A DNA stretch of 39,161 bases from Cytophagaceae bacterium (GCA_947464595.1 CANHXO010000011.1:1-39161); one strand, 5' to 3'. Positions 23,749-31,978 are shown, counted from the first letter of the stretch. Notes: generated by a model not told the origin, from the letters alone. Numbers and translations: made by a program.

Positions 23749-24273
23749 CAAGCTAACTACGCTTAGGCAATCTGTTATTTCACCTTGATGAGCCATTTCT
23801 ATGGCTTCTTCTAAAGGTATTTTTCTTATTTCTAGTTTTTCTGTGTCTTCCGGATTTGATATTTTTTGACTTAAATCGGTGGCTAAATACATAAACGCTT
23901 TTTCGTCAGTAACCGAATTGCTTAAGTAAATTTCACCCATAAGCGTCCATGAACGCGCTGTTAATCCCGTTTCTTCCCACAGTTCTCTTTTTGCAGCGTC
24001 TAACGGATTTTCTTTTTCTGAAATTAAACAACCTCCTTCTGGCAATTCCCAAGAATAAGCATCAATCGTGTATCGATGTTGGCCCACTAGGTAAACATAA
24101 TTCGCTTGATCCAAAGCCACGATGGATACAGCGATGTTTTTAAAGCATACTTTTCCGTATATACCTGGGTTACCGTTTGGATTGATGACCTCGTGATGTT
24201 CTATTTTAATCCAAGGGTTTTCATACGTGGTTGTATTGCTTAATGTCTTCCAGGGATTCTCTTTATTTTCCAT
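23719..24273 (-). CDS. Nudix hydrolase, ADP-ribose pyrophosphatase-like
   Basis: The product has 184 residues. The Nudix box runs from GGCLISEKENP to AAKRELWEETGL (about 80-104), with all Glu residues of REx2EE present. Upstream QHRYTIDAYSWELPEGG matches the ADP-ribose pyrophosphatase (NudF/YffH) group. The likely substrates are ADP-ribose or nucleotide sugars. A perfect -7 box on this strand (TATTTTTG, 24278-24285) ends 4 bases upstream of the ATG, so the message may be leaderless. It converges with surE with a 30-base overlap. Confidence 0.9.
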   Translation of the reverse strand: MENKENPWKTLSNTTTYENPWIKIEHHEVINPNGNPGIYGKVCFKNIAVSIVALDQANYVYLVGQHRYTIDAYSWELPEGGCLISEKENPLDAAKRELWEETGLTARSWTLMGEIYLSNSVTDEKAFMYLATDLSQKISNPEDTEKLEIRKIPLEEAIEMAHQGEITDCLSVVSLLKVPRFHQF

Positions 24274-24277
24274 GTTG

Positions 24278-24294
24278 CAAAAATAGTATCTTTG
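24278..24294. promoter_or_regulatory. Back-to-back divergent -7 boxes for the Nudix and CDF genes
   Basis: TATTTTTG on the minus strand (24278-24285) and TATCTTTG on the plus strand (24287-24294) both match TAnnTTTG fully and are separated by one base. The Nudix ATG starts at 24273 and the CDF ATG at 24314. Clear -33 TTG elements at normal spacing are not seen. Confidence 0.45.
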
Positions 24295-24313
24295 TAGACT
24301 ATTTTATTCAAGA

Positions 24314-25300
24314 ATGAAGCAACGATTAATCATTTTATCATTTTTAGTCAGTTTAGCCATCATGGCGGCTAAATTTTATGCTTACTATGCCAGTGGTTCT
24401 ACTACCTTATTAACGGACGCCTTAGAGTCAATTGTTAATGTTGTTGCCGCGGCCTTTGCCTATTATTCGATTTATTTAGCTTCTTTGCCCCGAGATTTAA
24501 ATCATCCTTACGGACATGGAAAAATCGAATTTTTTGCTTCAGGATTAGAGGGAGTTTTAATTTTATTAGCTGCTGCTTATATTTTTTTACATGCATGGCA
24601 GCATATATATGCGCATCCCGAGTTAAAAAGCTTGGATCTTGGGATCGTGATCTCTTTAAGTTCAGCTTCTATCAATGGAATTCTTGGGTATTATTTAGTG
24701 AGTCAAGGAAAAAATTCTCATTCTCCAGCCATTATCGCTGACGGGAAACACCTTAAACTAGATGCTTTAAATGGTATTTTTGTTGTCATTGCATTAATCA
24801 TCACTTATGTAACTAACCTTTTTTGGATTGACTCCGTTGCCTCCTTGATTTTTGCAAGTTTTATGTGTTGGCAGGGCTTGAAATTAGTTCGAGAGGCCAT
24901 TGCGGCCCTGATGGATGAAACCAATCCTGCGGTTTTTCAAAAGGTGATCCAATGGATTGTTTCCAATAAAAAGCAGGAATGGATTGATTTGCATAACCTT
25001 AGAGTCCAACAATATGGCGGTGATTTACACATTGACTGTCACCTAACCCTTCCAAGATATTGGGATTTAAATCGAGTTCATGATGAGATTCATGAATTTG
25101 AGGTGACGATAGGCCAGGTGTTGCCGACCGATATTGAAATATTTGTCCATGTAGATCCATGTTTAGATGAATGCTGCTCACACTGTCCCATCAGCCAATG
25201 CCAAATAAGAAAGCATGCATTTACCAAAGAAATAGAATGGAATAAAGTCAATTTAGCTTTGAATCAAAAGCACTTTAATGATCAAGGATTAAGCTCTTAG
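24314..25300 (+). CDS. Cation diffusion facilitator (CDF) metal transporter with Cys-rich C-terminus
   Basis: The product has 328 residues. It has six membrane segments (residues 1 to about 205), the family motif HPYGHGKIEFFASGLEG after helix 2, and HLKLDALNG in helix 5, which supplies an HxxxD metal pair. In helix 2 the usual Asp/His-xxx-Asp is replaced by TDALESIVN, with Asn42 at the second ligand position and Asp35/Glu38 near it. The cytoplasmic domain (about 206-290) is followed by an added Cys cluster (PCLDECCSHCPISQC). It exports a divalent metal such as Zn, Fe or Mn in exchange for protons; the metal is uncertain. The last 12 bases overlap the convergent SDR gene. Confidence 0.88.
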   Translation: MKQRLIILSFLVSLAIMAAKFYAYYASGSTTLLTDALESIVNVVAAAFAYYSIYLASLPRDLNHPYGHGKIEFFASGLEGVLILLAAAYIFLHAWQHIYAHPELKSLDLGIVISLSSASINGILGYYLVSQGKNSHSPAIIADGKHLKLDALNGIFVVIALIITYVTNLFWIDSVASLIFASFMCWQGLKLVREAIAALMDETNPAVFQKVIQWIVSNKKQEWIDLHNLRVQQYGGDLHIDCHLTLPRYWDLNRVHDEIHEFEVTIGQVLPTDIEIFVHVDPCLDECCSHCPISQCQIRKHAFTKEIEWNKVNLALNQKHFNDQGLSS

Positions 25301-25984
25301 GTCTCCCATTCCGCCATCCACTTTTAAAATTTGCCCCGTGATCCACGCATTTTCTGGATTTAAAAGAAATAGAGCCATATTCGCCATATCTGTTGGCTGA
25401 CCCACACGGCCCAATGGATGCCTTTTTCCAGCTGCTTCTATTTTTTCGTCACTATTTAATAGGGCGTTGGCCAGTGGAGTTTGTGTTAAACTGGGCGCTA
25501 TGGCGTTCACTCTTATTTTAGCACTAGAAAGTTCGGCGGCCAGTGACCGAGTCAATCCTTCAATGGCTCCTTTAGCACTAGCAATGGAAGCATGAAACCC
25601 CATTCCTGTTTGCACGGCTACGGTACTAAAAAGAACAATGGATGATGTTGGAGATGATTTTAAAGCCGGTAAAAATCCTTGAATCGCTTTAACTGCACCT
25701 AAAACATTTATTTGAAAGTCTTTTTCAAAATCTACACTGGTTAATCGACCGAAAGGTTTTAAGTTGATACTTCCTGGACAATACACGAGACCATCTAAGG
25801 AACCTTGAATGGTGTTATATATACCCTCATTCGATTCTAACGCATCGAATTGGAAATTCTCCACTCCTGGTACATCACTAGGATTTCTAGACAGATTAAT
25901 TACCTGGTGGCCTTGTGAAATTAAATTGGCAACAATGGAATGGCCAATTCCTTGGCTTCCACCGACAACGACATATTTACCCAT
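25289..25984 (-). CDS. Atypical SDR in pterin operon, catalytic Tyr replaced
   Basis: The product has 231 residues. The cofactor motif is VGGSQGIG, and the NNAG position is altered to YCPGSIN. Ser120 (LFSTVAV) is present. In the YxxxK motif, HASIASAK puts Ile134 at the Tyr position with Lys138 kept. The C-terminus has VNAIAPSLTQTPLA and VDGGMG, normal for SDRs. Its stop is convergent with the CDF gene. Its start lies one base after the folE stop region, so it is the third gene of the PTPS-folE-SDR unit. Position suggests a pterin carbonyl reductase such as a sepiapterin- or dihydropterin-reductase analogue (inference). The changed Tyr means a different proton donor or a different reaction. 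Confidence 0.85.
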   Translation of the reverse strand: MGKYVVVGGSQGIGHSIVANLISQGHQVINLSRNPSDVPGVENFQFDALESNEGIYNTIQGSLDGLVYCPGSINLKPFGRLTSVDFEKDFQINVLGAVKAIQGFLPALKSSPTSSIVLFSTVAVQTGMGFHASIASAKGAIEGLTRSLAAELSSAKIRVNAIAPSLTQTPLANALLNSDEKIEAAGKRHPLGRVGQPTDMANMALFLLNPENAWITGQILKVDGGMGDLRA

Positions 25985-25985
25985 C

Positions 25986-26687
25986 TTATGATTGAATCGA
26001 TCCTAGAAATTCCCGTTTAGTATTTTCCTCTTGAAATTTACCTCCATAGTAAGAAGTAATGGTAGAAGTAGCATCATCTTTTACTCCCCTTGAGGACACG
26101 CAAAGATGTTTAGCATCAATAAAAATGGCTACATGTTCAGAATTCAATACCTTTTGTAAATGTTTCGCAATTTGAATCGTTAGCCTTTCTTGTACTTGAG
26201 GTCTTTTAGCATAAAATTGAACGATGCGGTTCAATTTAGAAAGTCCAATCACTTTTCCTGATGAAATATAAGCAATATGCGTTTTTCCTATGATCGGTAC
26301 AAAATGATGTTCGCAATTTGAATAAAAACTAATATTCTTTTCGATTAGCATTTCATGGTAACCAAACTTATTTTCGAACATAGCTACTTTGGGTTCATTT
26401 TCAGGATTTAAACCGCTGAAAATCTCTTCCACATACATTTTGGCCACTCTTTTTGGCGTACCTCTTAACGAGTCATCATTTAAATCAAGACCCAGGGTGA
26501 GCATGATTTCTTTAAAATGGCCTTCGATTATTTTGATTTTCTCTTGATCAGAAAGATCAAATGCATCCTCCCTCATAGGGGTATCTATTGAGGTGGCTAC
26601 ATGATTATCACCAATTTCTTCATCTGTTAATAAGAAGCGATCGGAATCAATAAGCAGGGAATTCAACGAAATTTCTTTCTGTTTCAT
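25986..26687 (-). CDS. folE: GTP cyclohydrolase I
   Basis: The product has 233 residues. Residues 1-45 are an N-terminal extension (GDNHVATSIDTPMREDAF) that I recall in Bacteroidota FolE proteins, so I kept the long start even though it overlaps the upstream gene by 41 bases. A shorter start at 26576 is possible. The catalytic core has RGTPKRVAKMYVEEIFSGL. The zinc ligands Cys125 and His128 lie in CEHHFVPIIGK, and Cys196 in HLCVSSRG. It converts GTP to 7,8-dihydroneopterin triphosphate, the entry to folate, biopterin and (with QueD) queuosine. It is the middle gene of the pterin operon. Confidence 0.96.
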   Translation of the reverse strand: MKQKEISLNSLLIDSDRFLLTDEEIGDNHVATSIDTPMREDAFDLSDQEKIKIIEGHFKEIMLTLGLDLNDDSLRGTPKRVAKMYVEEIFSGLNPENEPKVAMFENKFGYHEMLIEKNISFYSNCEHHFVPIIGKTHIAYISSGKVIGLSKLNRIVQFYAKRPQVQERLTIQIAKHLQKVLNSEHVAIFIDAKHLCVSSRGVKDDATSTITSYYGGKFQEENTKREFLGSIQS

Positions 26688-27066
26688 ATAATCTAATTTT
26701 TAAGTCTAACTCAGCGGCAATTTTAACTCTTAATTTGTGGTAAATAACCACCGCTATGTTTTCAGCAGATGGATTTAAATTTTTAAACTCGGGTACATCT
26801 AAATTAAGATTTTTGTGATCAAATTTTTTAACCACTTCCTCCTGTGCCAAGTTCGATAAATCTTTCATATCGATGACATAACCAGTTTCTGGATTAATTG
26901 TTCCAGTAATTTGAATAATTAATTCATAATTATGTCCATGGAAGTTCGGATTGTTACACAAACCAAAAATTTCTTTGTTTTTTTCTACAGACCAATCGGG
27001 ATTATGTAACCGATGGGCTGCATTAAAATGTTCTTTTCTGAAAACGCTTACTTTATGAGACATCAT
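26647..27066 (-). CDS. 6-pyruvoyl-tetrahydropterin / 6-carboxytetrahydropterin synthase family protein
   Basis: The product has 139 residues. The zinc histidines are His18 (FNAAHRLHN) and the HGH at 43-45. The catalytic Cys37 lies in GLCNNPNFHGHNYEL. FDHKNLNLDVPEF supplies the Asp/His pair, and YETERNFVEF the Glu. The Cys-x5-HGH spacing is that of tetrahydrobiopterin-type PTPS enzymes; bacterial QueD usually has Cys-x3-HGH. Automatic pipelines commonly call such Bacteroidota proteins QueD. It is the first gene of the operon with folE and an SDR. Alternative first Met codons differ by one residue. Confidence 0.9.
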   Translation of the reverse strand: MMSHKVSVFRKEHFNAAHRLHNPDWSVEKNKEIFGLCNNPNFHGHNYELIIQITGTINPETGYVIDMKDLSNLAQEEVVKKFDHKNLNLDVPEFKNLNPSAENIAVVIYHKLRVKIAAELDLKIRLYETERNFVEFPAY

Positions 27067-27146
27067 TATTTTTAAAAATCTTATAAATTTAATGTAGTAT
27101 TTTAATTAAATTTCTAATCTATATCGTAAAACCTAAAATAAATTAA

Positions 27147-28499
27147 ATGAAACGAAGGAAATTCTTAACTAATTCCCTTATTTATACCTCTTCTACAGCT
27201 CTATTTCCCACTATTTTAAAAGGAATACCTACCAAACAAACAAAAGTGCGTTTAGGTTTCATCGGTGTGGGTCTTCGTGGGCAAAATCATTTGGAAATGG
27301 CCATGTATCGGACCGATGTGGAAATAGTAGCTATTTGTGATGTAGATCCTAAAGCCATTGCCATAGCCAAGAAAATGATTTCTGATAAGGGTAGGCCTTC
27401 TCCAGCCCTCTATGGCAAGAATGATACTGATTTTGAAAACTTAGCCAAACGCTCTGATATTGATGGAGTAGTCATAGCGACTCCTTGGGAATGGCATGTT
27501 CCGATGGCTTTGGAAGTGATGAAACAAGGAAAATATGCCGGAGTGGAAGTATCAGCAACGGTCAAATTACAGGAATCTTGGGATTTGGTTAATATGTTTG
27601 AAAAAACTGGCTCACATTGCATGATTCTTGAAAATGTGTGTTACCGTCGGGATGTTTTGGCTACCTTAAATATGGTTCGACAAGGCATGTTTGGTACACT
27701 CAATCACGTTCAGTGTGGTTACCAACATGATTTGAGAGAAGTTAAATTCAATAATGGGACGCAAGCATACGGTGGAGGGGTGGAATTTGGTGAAAAAGGA
27801 TTTTCGGAAGCTAAATGGAGGACCCAACATTCCATTGACCGCAATGGCGATCTTTATCCTACGCATGGTTTAGGGCCGGTGGCTGAAATGCTGAATATTA
27901 ATCGGGGAAACCAATTTGCTTATTTAACTTCTATGGCCACTCCTTCTCTCGGGCTTCATGAATATATTGTGAACAAAGGTGGGGCGGATCATCCGAATGC
28001 AAAAGTGAATTTTACCTGTGGAGATATTGTCCAAACAATGATTAAATGCGTTAATGGAGAAACTATTTTAATTACTCATGACACGAACTCTCCTCGCCCT
28101 TATTCGCTTGGTTTTCGAGTGCAAGGAACCAAGGGTTTGTGGATGGAAGATAACAAATCCATTTATCTTGAAGGCGTATCAAAAAAAGCACATCGTTGGG
28201 ATGATGCGAAACCTTATCTAGATCAATATGATCATCCCCTTTGGAAGACACATGCAGCGGATGCTGAAAATGCAGGCCACGGTGGCATTGATTATTTTGT
28301 TTTAAGAGGATTTATTGAAGCCATAAAAAACAAGGTGGCCCCTCCTATCGACGTATATGATGCTGCGGCATGGTCGGCAATATCTCCTTTATCTGAGCAA
28401 TCGATTGCTAAAAACTCAGCTTCTATCAAAATTCCAGATTTCACTAGAGGTAAATGGAAAACGAATAAACCTATATTTGCACTAAACGATTCTTATTAA
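27147..28499 (+). CDS. Gfo/Idh/MocA protein, glycoside hydrolase family 109-like (alpha-N-acetylgalactosaminidase type), exported
   Basis: The product has 450 residues. The N-terminus MKRRKFLTNSLIYTSSTALF has a twin-arginine signal (RRKFL). The NAD-binding fold has RLGFIGVGLRGQNHLEMA and AICDVDPKA. The GH109-type features are EVSATVKLQESWDL, CYRRDVLATLNMVR, THGLGPVAEMLNINRG and RPYSLGFRVQGTKGLWM. GH109 enzymes cleave alpha-GalNAc or related amino sugars by an NAD-dependent elimination mechanism. It is exported folded with NAD, as expected for Tat cargo. The sugar transporter gene starts 6 bases later, so the pair looks like a scavenging unit. Confidence 0.88.
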   Translation: MKRRKFLTNSLIYTSSTALFPTILKGIPTKQTKVRLGFIGVGLRGQNHLEMAMYRTDVEIVAICDVDPKAIAIAKKMISDKGRPSPALYGKNDTDFENLAKRSDIDGVVIATPWEWHVPMALEVMKQGKYAGVEVSATVKLQESWDLVNMFEKTGSHCMILENVCYRRDVLATLNMVRQGMFGTLNHVQCGYQHDLREVKFNNGTQAYGGGVEFGEKGFSEAKWRTQHSIDRNGDLYPTHGLGPVAEMLNINRGNQFAYLTSMATPSLGLHEYIVNKGGADHPNAKVNFTCGDIVQTMIKCVNGETILITHDTNSPRPYSLGFRVQGTKGLWMEDNKSIYLEGVSKKAHRWDDAKPYLDQYDHPLWKTHAADAENAGHGGIDYFVLRGFIEAIKNKVAPPIDVYDAAAWSAISPLSEQSIAKNSASIKIPDFTRGKWKTNKPIFALNDSY

Positions 28500-28505
28500 A
28501 ATTTT

Positions 28506-29708
28506 ATGACAACGACCTCTAAATCTACCAATGGCCCTTTAATGATGATCGGAATACTTTTTTTTGTATTTGGATTTATTACTTGGGTTAATTCAGTATT
28601 GATAGCGTTTTTCAAAGACGCATTCCAATTAAATAATTTTGATTCTTTATTAGTCACTTTTGCCTTTTTCATTTCTTATTTTGTCATGGCCATACCCTCT
28701 TCTTGGGTATTAGCTAAAACAGGTTTTAAAAGAGGCATGTCTTTAGGCTTATTATGTATGGCTATCGGTACACTTCTCTTTATACCTGCGGCTAAAATGG
28801 CTAATTATTCCATGTTTTTATTTGGACTGTTTGTGATCGGAACGGGCTTAGCACTATTGCAAACGGCTTCTAATCCTTATGTGACTATTCTAGGACCTAG
28901 TGAATCTGCAGCGAAAAGAATTTCTGTGATGGGGATTTGCAACAAAGTAGCAGGTATTTTAAGCCAATTTATCTTTGGAGGTTTGTTCCTCTCCACAGGT
29001 TTAGTGGGCGATGAAAAACTCAACACAGTGATTACCCCCTATGGCATAATGACCTTAATTCTCATTGCTTTGGCAATATGGGTTTGGTTTTCAAGCTTGC
29101 CTGAAGTTGAAGCAGAGGAAGTAGTTGAAGAAATTGGACTTGTTAAAGAAAGCGTATGGTCCTATCCCAATTTAGTTTTAGGCTTAGTTGCCTTCTTTTT
29201 ATATGTAGGCGTTGAAGTGATCGCTGGGGATACTATCATCAATTATGGCGTATCACAGGGTTTTGATAAAGATGTAGCCAAAATATTTACCACTTATACG
29301 CTTTATGGAATGCTTGCAGGTTATTTTGTAGGAATTCTTTTTATTCCAAAATACTTATCCCAACAAAAAGCCTTAAATTATTCTGCGATTTTGGGCGTAC
29401 TCTTTTCCATCGGCGCCATCCTTTTTACTGGCTTTGCTTCTGTGTTATGTTTAGCATTATTGGGATTGGCTAATGCATTAATGTGGCCTGCATTATGGCC
29501 TCTGGCCATTCAAGGATTAGGTAAATTCACAAAATTAGGAAGTGCACTCATCATTATGATGATTTCTGGAGGGGCCTTGCTACCACTACTTTATGGAAAA
29601 ATTGCAGATCAAATCGGTGATACCCAAAAGGCCTATATCATTATGATTCCTTGCTACATTTTTATTTACTTTTACGCAACAATTGGGCATAAAAAAAGTT
29701 CTTGGTAA
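28506..29708 (+). CDS. FucP/GluP-type sugar MFS transporter
   Basis: The product has 400 residues and about 12 membrane segments. Conserved family features include FFVFGFITWVNSVLI at the start, GTGLALLQTASNPYV in helix 4, and GICNKVAGILSQFIFGG in helix 5. These fit the fucose/glucose/N-acetylglucosamine proton symporter family (FucP, NagP, GluP). The substrate is not certain, but its linkage to the GH109-like gene suggests an amino sugar such as GalNAc or GlcNAc. It ends at a terminator 18 bases after the stop. Confidence 0.9.
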   Translation: MTTTSKSTNGPLMMIGILFFVFGFITWVNSVLIAFFKDAFQLNNFDSLLVTFAFFISYFVMAIPSSWVLAKTGFKRGMSLGLLCMAIGTLLFIPAAKMANYSMFLFGLFVIGTGLALLQTASNPYVTILGPSESAAKRISVMGICNKVAGILSQFIFGGLFLSTGLVGDEKLNTVITPYGIMTLILIALAIWVWFSSLPEVEAEEVVEEIGLVKESVWSYPNLVLGLVAFFLYVGVEVIAGDTIINYGVSQGFDKDVAKIFTTYTLYGMLAGYFVGILFIPKYLSQQKALNYSAILGVLFSIGAILFTGFASVLCLALLGLANALMWPALWPLAIQGLGKFTKLGSALIIMMISGGALLPLLYGKIADQIGDTQKAYIIMIPCYIFIYFYATIGHKKSSW

Positions 29709-29725
29709 TATAATCGATCTTTGAG

Positions 29726-29761
29726 AGCCTCATCTTATGATATGTTTGATGAGGCTTTTTT
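29726..29761 (+). terminator. Rho-independent terminator after the sugar transporter
   Basis: AGCCTCATC (29726-29734) pairs perfectly with GATGAGGCT (29748-29756), with a 13-base loop and a T-run to 29761. The -7 box of ispG starts two bases later, so terminator and next promoter are packed together. Confidence 0.88.
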
Positions 29762-29762
29762 G

Positions 29763-29770
29763 TAAATTTG
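29763..29770 (+). promoter_or_regulatory. -7 box of the ispG promoter
   Basis: TAAATTTG matches TAnnTTTG fully. It lies 15 bases upstream of the ispG ATG at 29786 and directly after the terminator. A -33 TTG with normal spacing is not clear; the nearest (29746-29748) gives only 14 bases. Confidence 0.4.
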
Positions 29771-29785
29771 ATTTTTAAAAAAGGT

Positions 29786-31786
29786 ATGTCAACGGATTCG
29801 ACAATTTCAAAATTAATTTCTGAGGGTAACAAGTATGCTGAATCGCTATATGCATATAAAAGAAGAAATACGATCCCCGTCGAAGTAGGTAATGTTTTCA
29901 TAGGATCTGATTTTCCTATTCGTATTCAATCCATGACGACTATCGATACCATGGATACGCAAGGTTCCATCGATCAGTCCATTAGAATGATCGACGCAGG
30001 CTGCGAAATAGTACGTATTACCGCTCCCTCTGTTAAGGAAGCACAAAATTTAGAAAATATACGTAAAGGTCTTCGGCTAAGAGGATATCAAACTCCATTA
30101 GTCGCTGATATTCACTTTACACCAAATGCAGCAGAATTAGCTGCTAGAATCGTAGAGAAAGTTCGTATCAATCCGGGCAATTATGCGGATAAAAAACGTT
30201 TTGAAGTCATTGAATATACGGACTCTTCTTATCAGTCTGAACTAGAAAGAATTCGGGATAAGTTCTTGCCTTTAGTGAAAATATGCAAAGAATATGGTAC
30301 TGCGATGCGTATTGGAACGAATCATGGTTCTTTATCTGACCGAATTTTAAGTCGATATGGCGATACTCCACTCGGAATGGTTGAATCTGCTTTGGAATTT
30401 TTGCGTATTTGCGAGGACGAACATTATTTTAACATTGTTTTGTCCATGAAATCTTCCAACACCCAAGTGATGGTGGAAGCCTATAGACTACTCAGTAAAA
30501 AATTGCAGGAAGGGGGATTTAAAGCCTATCCATTGCATTTAGGGGTAACTGAGGCTGGCGAAGGTGAAGATGGCCGGATTAAATCGGCCGTGGGCATTGG
30601 TACTTTATTAGAAGATGGCCTAGGTGACACCATTCGTGTATCATTAACAGAAGATCCAGAATTTGAAATTCCTGTGGCACGAGAAATGGTTCGTAGACTG
30701 CAGAATCGTTTTAGTTTATCTTCTCCGATCACTCCTTGGAAAGGAAAATCAAATCAATTTGACTCTCCGATTCATCCCTTTTATTACGAAAGACGTCATT
30801 CAAATGAAGTTTTAAATTTTGGAGGTAAACAAGTACCTCGTGTCATTGCTGATTTTTCTTCAGTTTCTGATTTGTCCATGAATGATTTGAAATCCATAGG
30901 GCATTTTTATTTACCTGAACCGGACAAGTGGGCAATGAATGATTTAGGTGCGGATTATATCTTCACGGGTGATCAGAATGTTCATTTCATGCTACCGAAT
31001 GGATTAAGGCAAATACAGTCGGCATCTGTTTGGTTGACGCATCAAACAAATACGATTTATCCCCAATTTTCATGGCAGGAATGGTGTGCGTCAACCATTC
31101 AACATCCTACAGCGAACTTCATTAAATTGAATGCGGCTAGTCTAATTGACGACATCGGGATGTTGGAAAAGTTAAAAACGGCAGAAAATGTAATTCTTAT
31201 TTTACATTCCATGAATGAACATAAAATGCCTGAAATTAGGCGGGCATTTTTTGATTTGATTGAACATGCCATTGCAAGTCCCGTCATTATTCAGTTAGAT
31301 TATGAGGATGTGACGGATGAACAATTGCAGATTTATGCGCCCACTGATGCTGGAGCTTTATTAGTCGATGGATTAGGAGATGGTATACTCATTTCTTCAT
31401 CAGGTGTGAAAAATACGTTTGCTCTTCGTAATTCTACAAGCTTTGGTACATTGCAAGCAAGTCGGGTTAGGATTTCAAAAACCGAATATATCTCATGTCC
31501 TTCTTGTGGAAGAACTTTATTTGACCTTCAGGAAACCACTGCGAAAATTCGCCAAGTAACGGATCATTTGAAGGGGATAAAAATAGGTATTATGGGTTGT
31601 ATCGTGAATGGTCCTGGAGAGATGGCAGATGCAGATTATGGATATGTGGGAACAGGTAAAGATAAAATAGCACTCTATAAGGGCCAAAATGTTATCAAAA
31701 AATCAGTACCGGCTCATTTAGCCGTTGACGAATTAATTCAATTAATTAAAGATCACGGCGATTGGAAGGACGCCCCAGAAAACTAA
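29786..31786 (+). CDS. ispG: 4-hydroxy-3-methylbut-2-enyl diphosphate synthase IspG (long, three-domain form)
   Basis: The product has 666 residues. I chose the ATG at 29786 (MSTDSTISKL); an upstream in-frame TTG lies inside the -7 box. The TIM-barrel part begins at NTIPVEVGNVFIG and has MRIGTNHGSLSDRI. A large insert (about 300-560) separates it from the [4Fe-4S] domain with YISCPSCGRTLFDL and MGCIVNGPGEMADADYGYVG, which hold the three cluster Cys and the Glu ligand. The insert-bearing form is typical of Bacteroidota, Chlamydiae and plastids. It catalyses the next-to-last step of the non-mevalonate isoprenoid pathway. A small membrane protein gene starts 3 bases after it. Confidence 0.96.
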   Translation: MSTDSTISKLISEGNKYAESLYAYKRRNTIPVEVGNVFIGSDFPIRIQSMTTIDTMDTQGSIDQSIRMIDAGCEIVRITAPSVKEAQNLENIRKGLRLRGYQTPLVADIHFTPNAAELAARIVEKVRINPGNYADKKRFEVIEYTDSSYQSELERIRDKFLPLVKICKEYGTAMRIGTNHGSLSDRILSRYGDTPLGMVESALEFLRICEDEHYFNIVLSMKSSNTQVMVEAYRLLSKKLQEGGFKAYPLHLGVTEAGEGEDGRIKSAVGIGTLLEDGLGDTIRVSLTEDPEFEIPVAREMVRRLQNRFSLSSPITPWKGKSNQFDSPIHPFYYERRHSNEVLNFGGKQVPRVIADFSSVSDLSMNDLKSIGHFYLPEPDKWAMNDLGADYIFTGDQNVHFMLPNGLRQIQSASVWLTHQTNTIYPQFSWQEWCASTIQHPTANFIKLNAASLIDDIGMLEKLKTAENVILILHSMNEHKMPEIRRAFFDLIEHAIASPVIIQLDYEDVTDEQLQIYAPTDAGALLVDGLGDGILISSSGVKNTFALRNSTSFGTLQASRVRISKTEYISCPSCGRTLFDLQETTAKIRQVTDHLKGIKIGIMGCIVNGPGEMADADYGYVGTGKDKIALYKGQNVIKKSVPAHLAVDELIQLIKDHGDWKDAPEN

Positions 31787-31789
31787 ATC

Positions 31790-31978
31790 ATGAGCAGACT
31801 TAAAGAACAATTTAATCTTACGGAAGTATTCACGTATTTTGTCCGAGTATTTAAGAAACCTAAACCGGACGCAGCGACTAATTTTAATATTAGAACCATG
31901 CACACGATCAATAAAATTTCGATTGTGATGTTTTTATTTTGTGTTTTGGTGATGCTTTATCGAGCTTTTCTTCGCTAA
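31790..31978 (+). CDS. Small single-pass membrane protein (DUF6728-like)
   Basis: The product has 62 residues. The N-terminal 40 are soluble and basic (FTYFVRVFKKPKPDAATNFN, then IRTMHTINKISI). One membrane helix (about 43-59) follows and the protein ends in RAFLR. It starts 3 bases after ispG, so it is co-transcribed. The pattern resembles a small Bacteroidota family listed as DUF6728; I know of no function. Its stop codon touches the stop codon of the convergent thioredoxin-like gene, with no base between. Confidence 0.7.
   Translation: MSRLKEQFNLTEVFTYFVRVFKKPKPDAATNFNIRTMHTINKISIVMFLFCVLVMLYRAFLR

Noticed and set aside
26576-26687. Trimming folE to start at 26576 to avoid overlap
   Set aside because: The N-terminal segment with GDNHVATS and TPMR looks conserved in Bacteroidota FolE, so the overlap with the upstream gene was kept.
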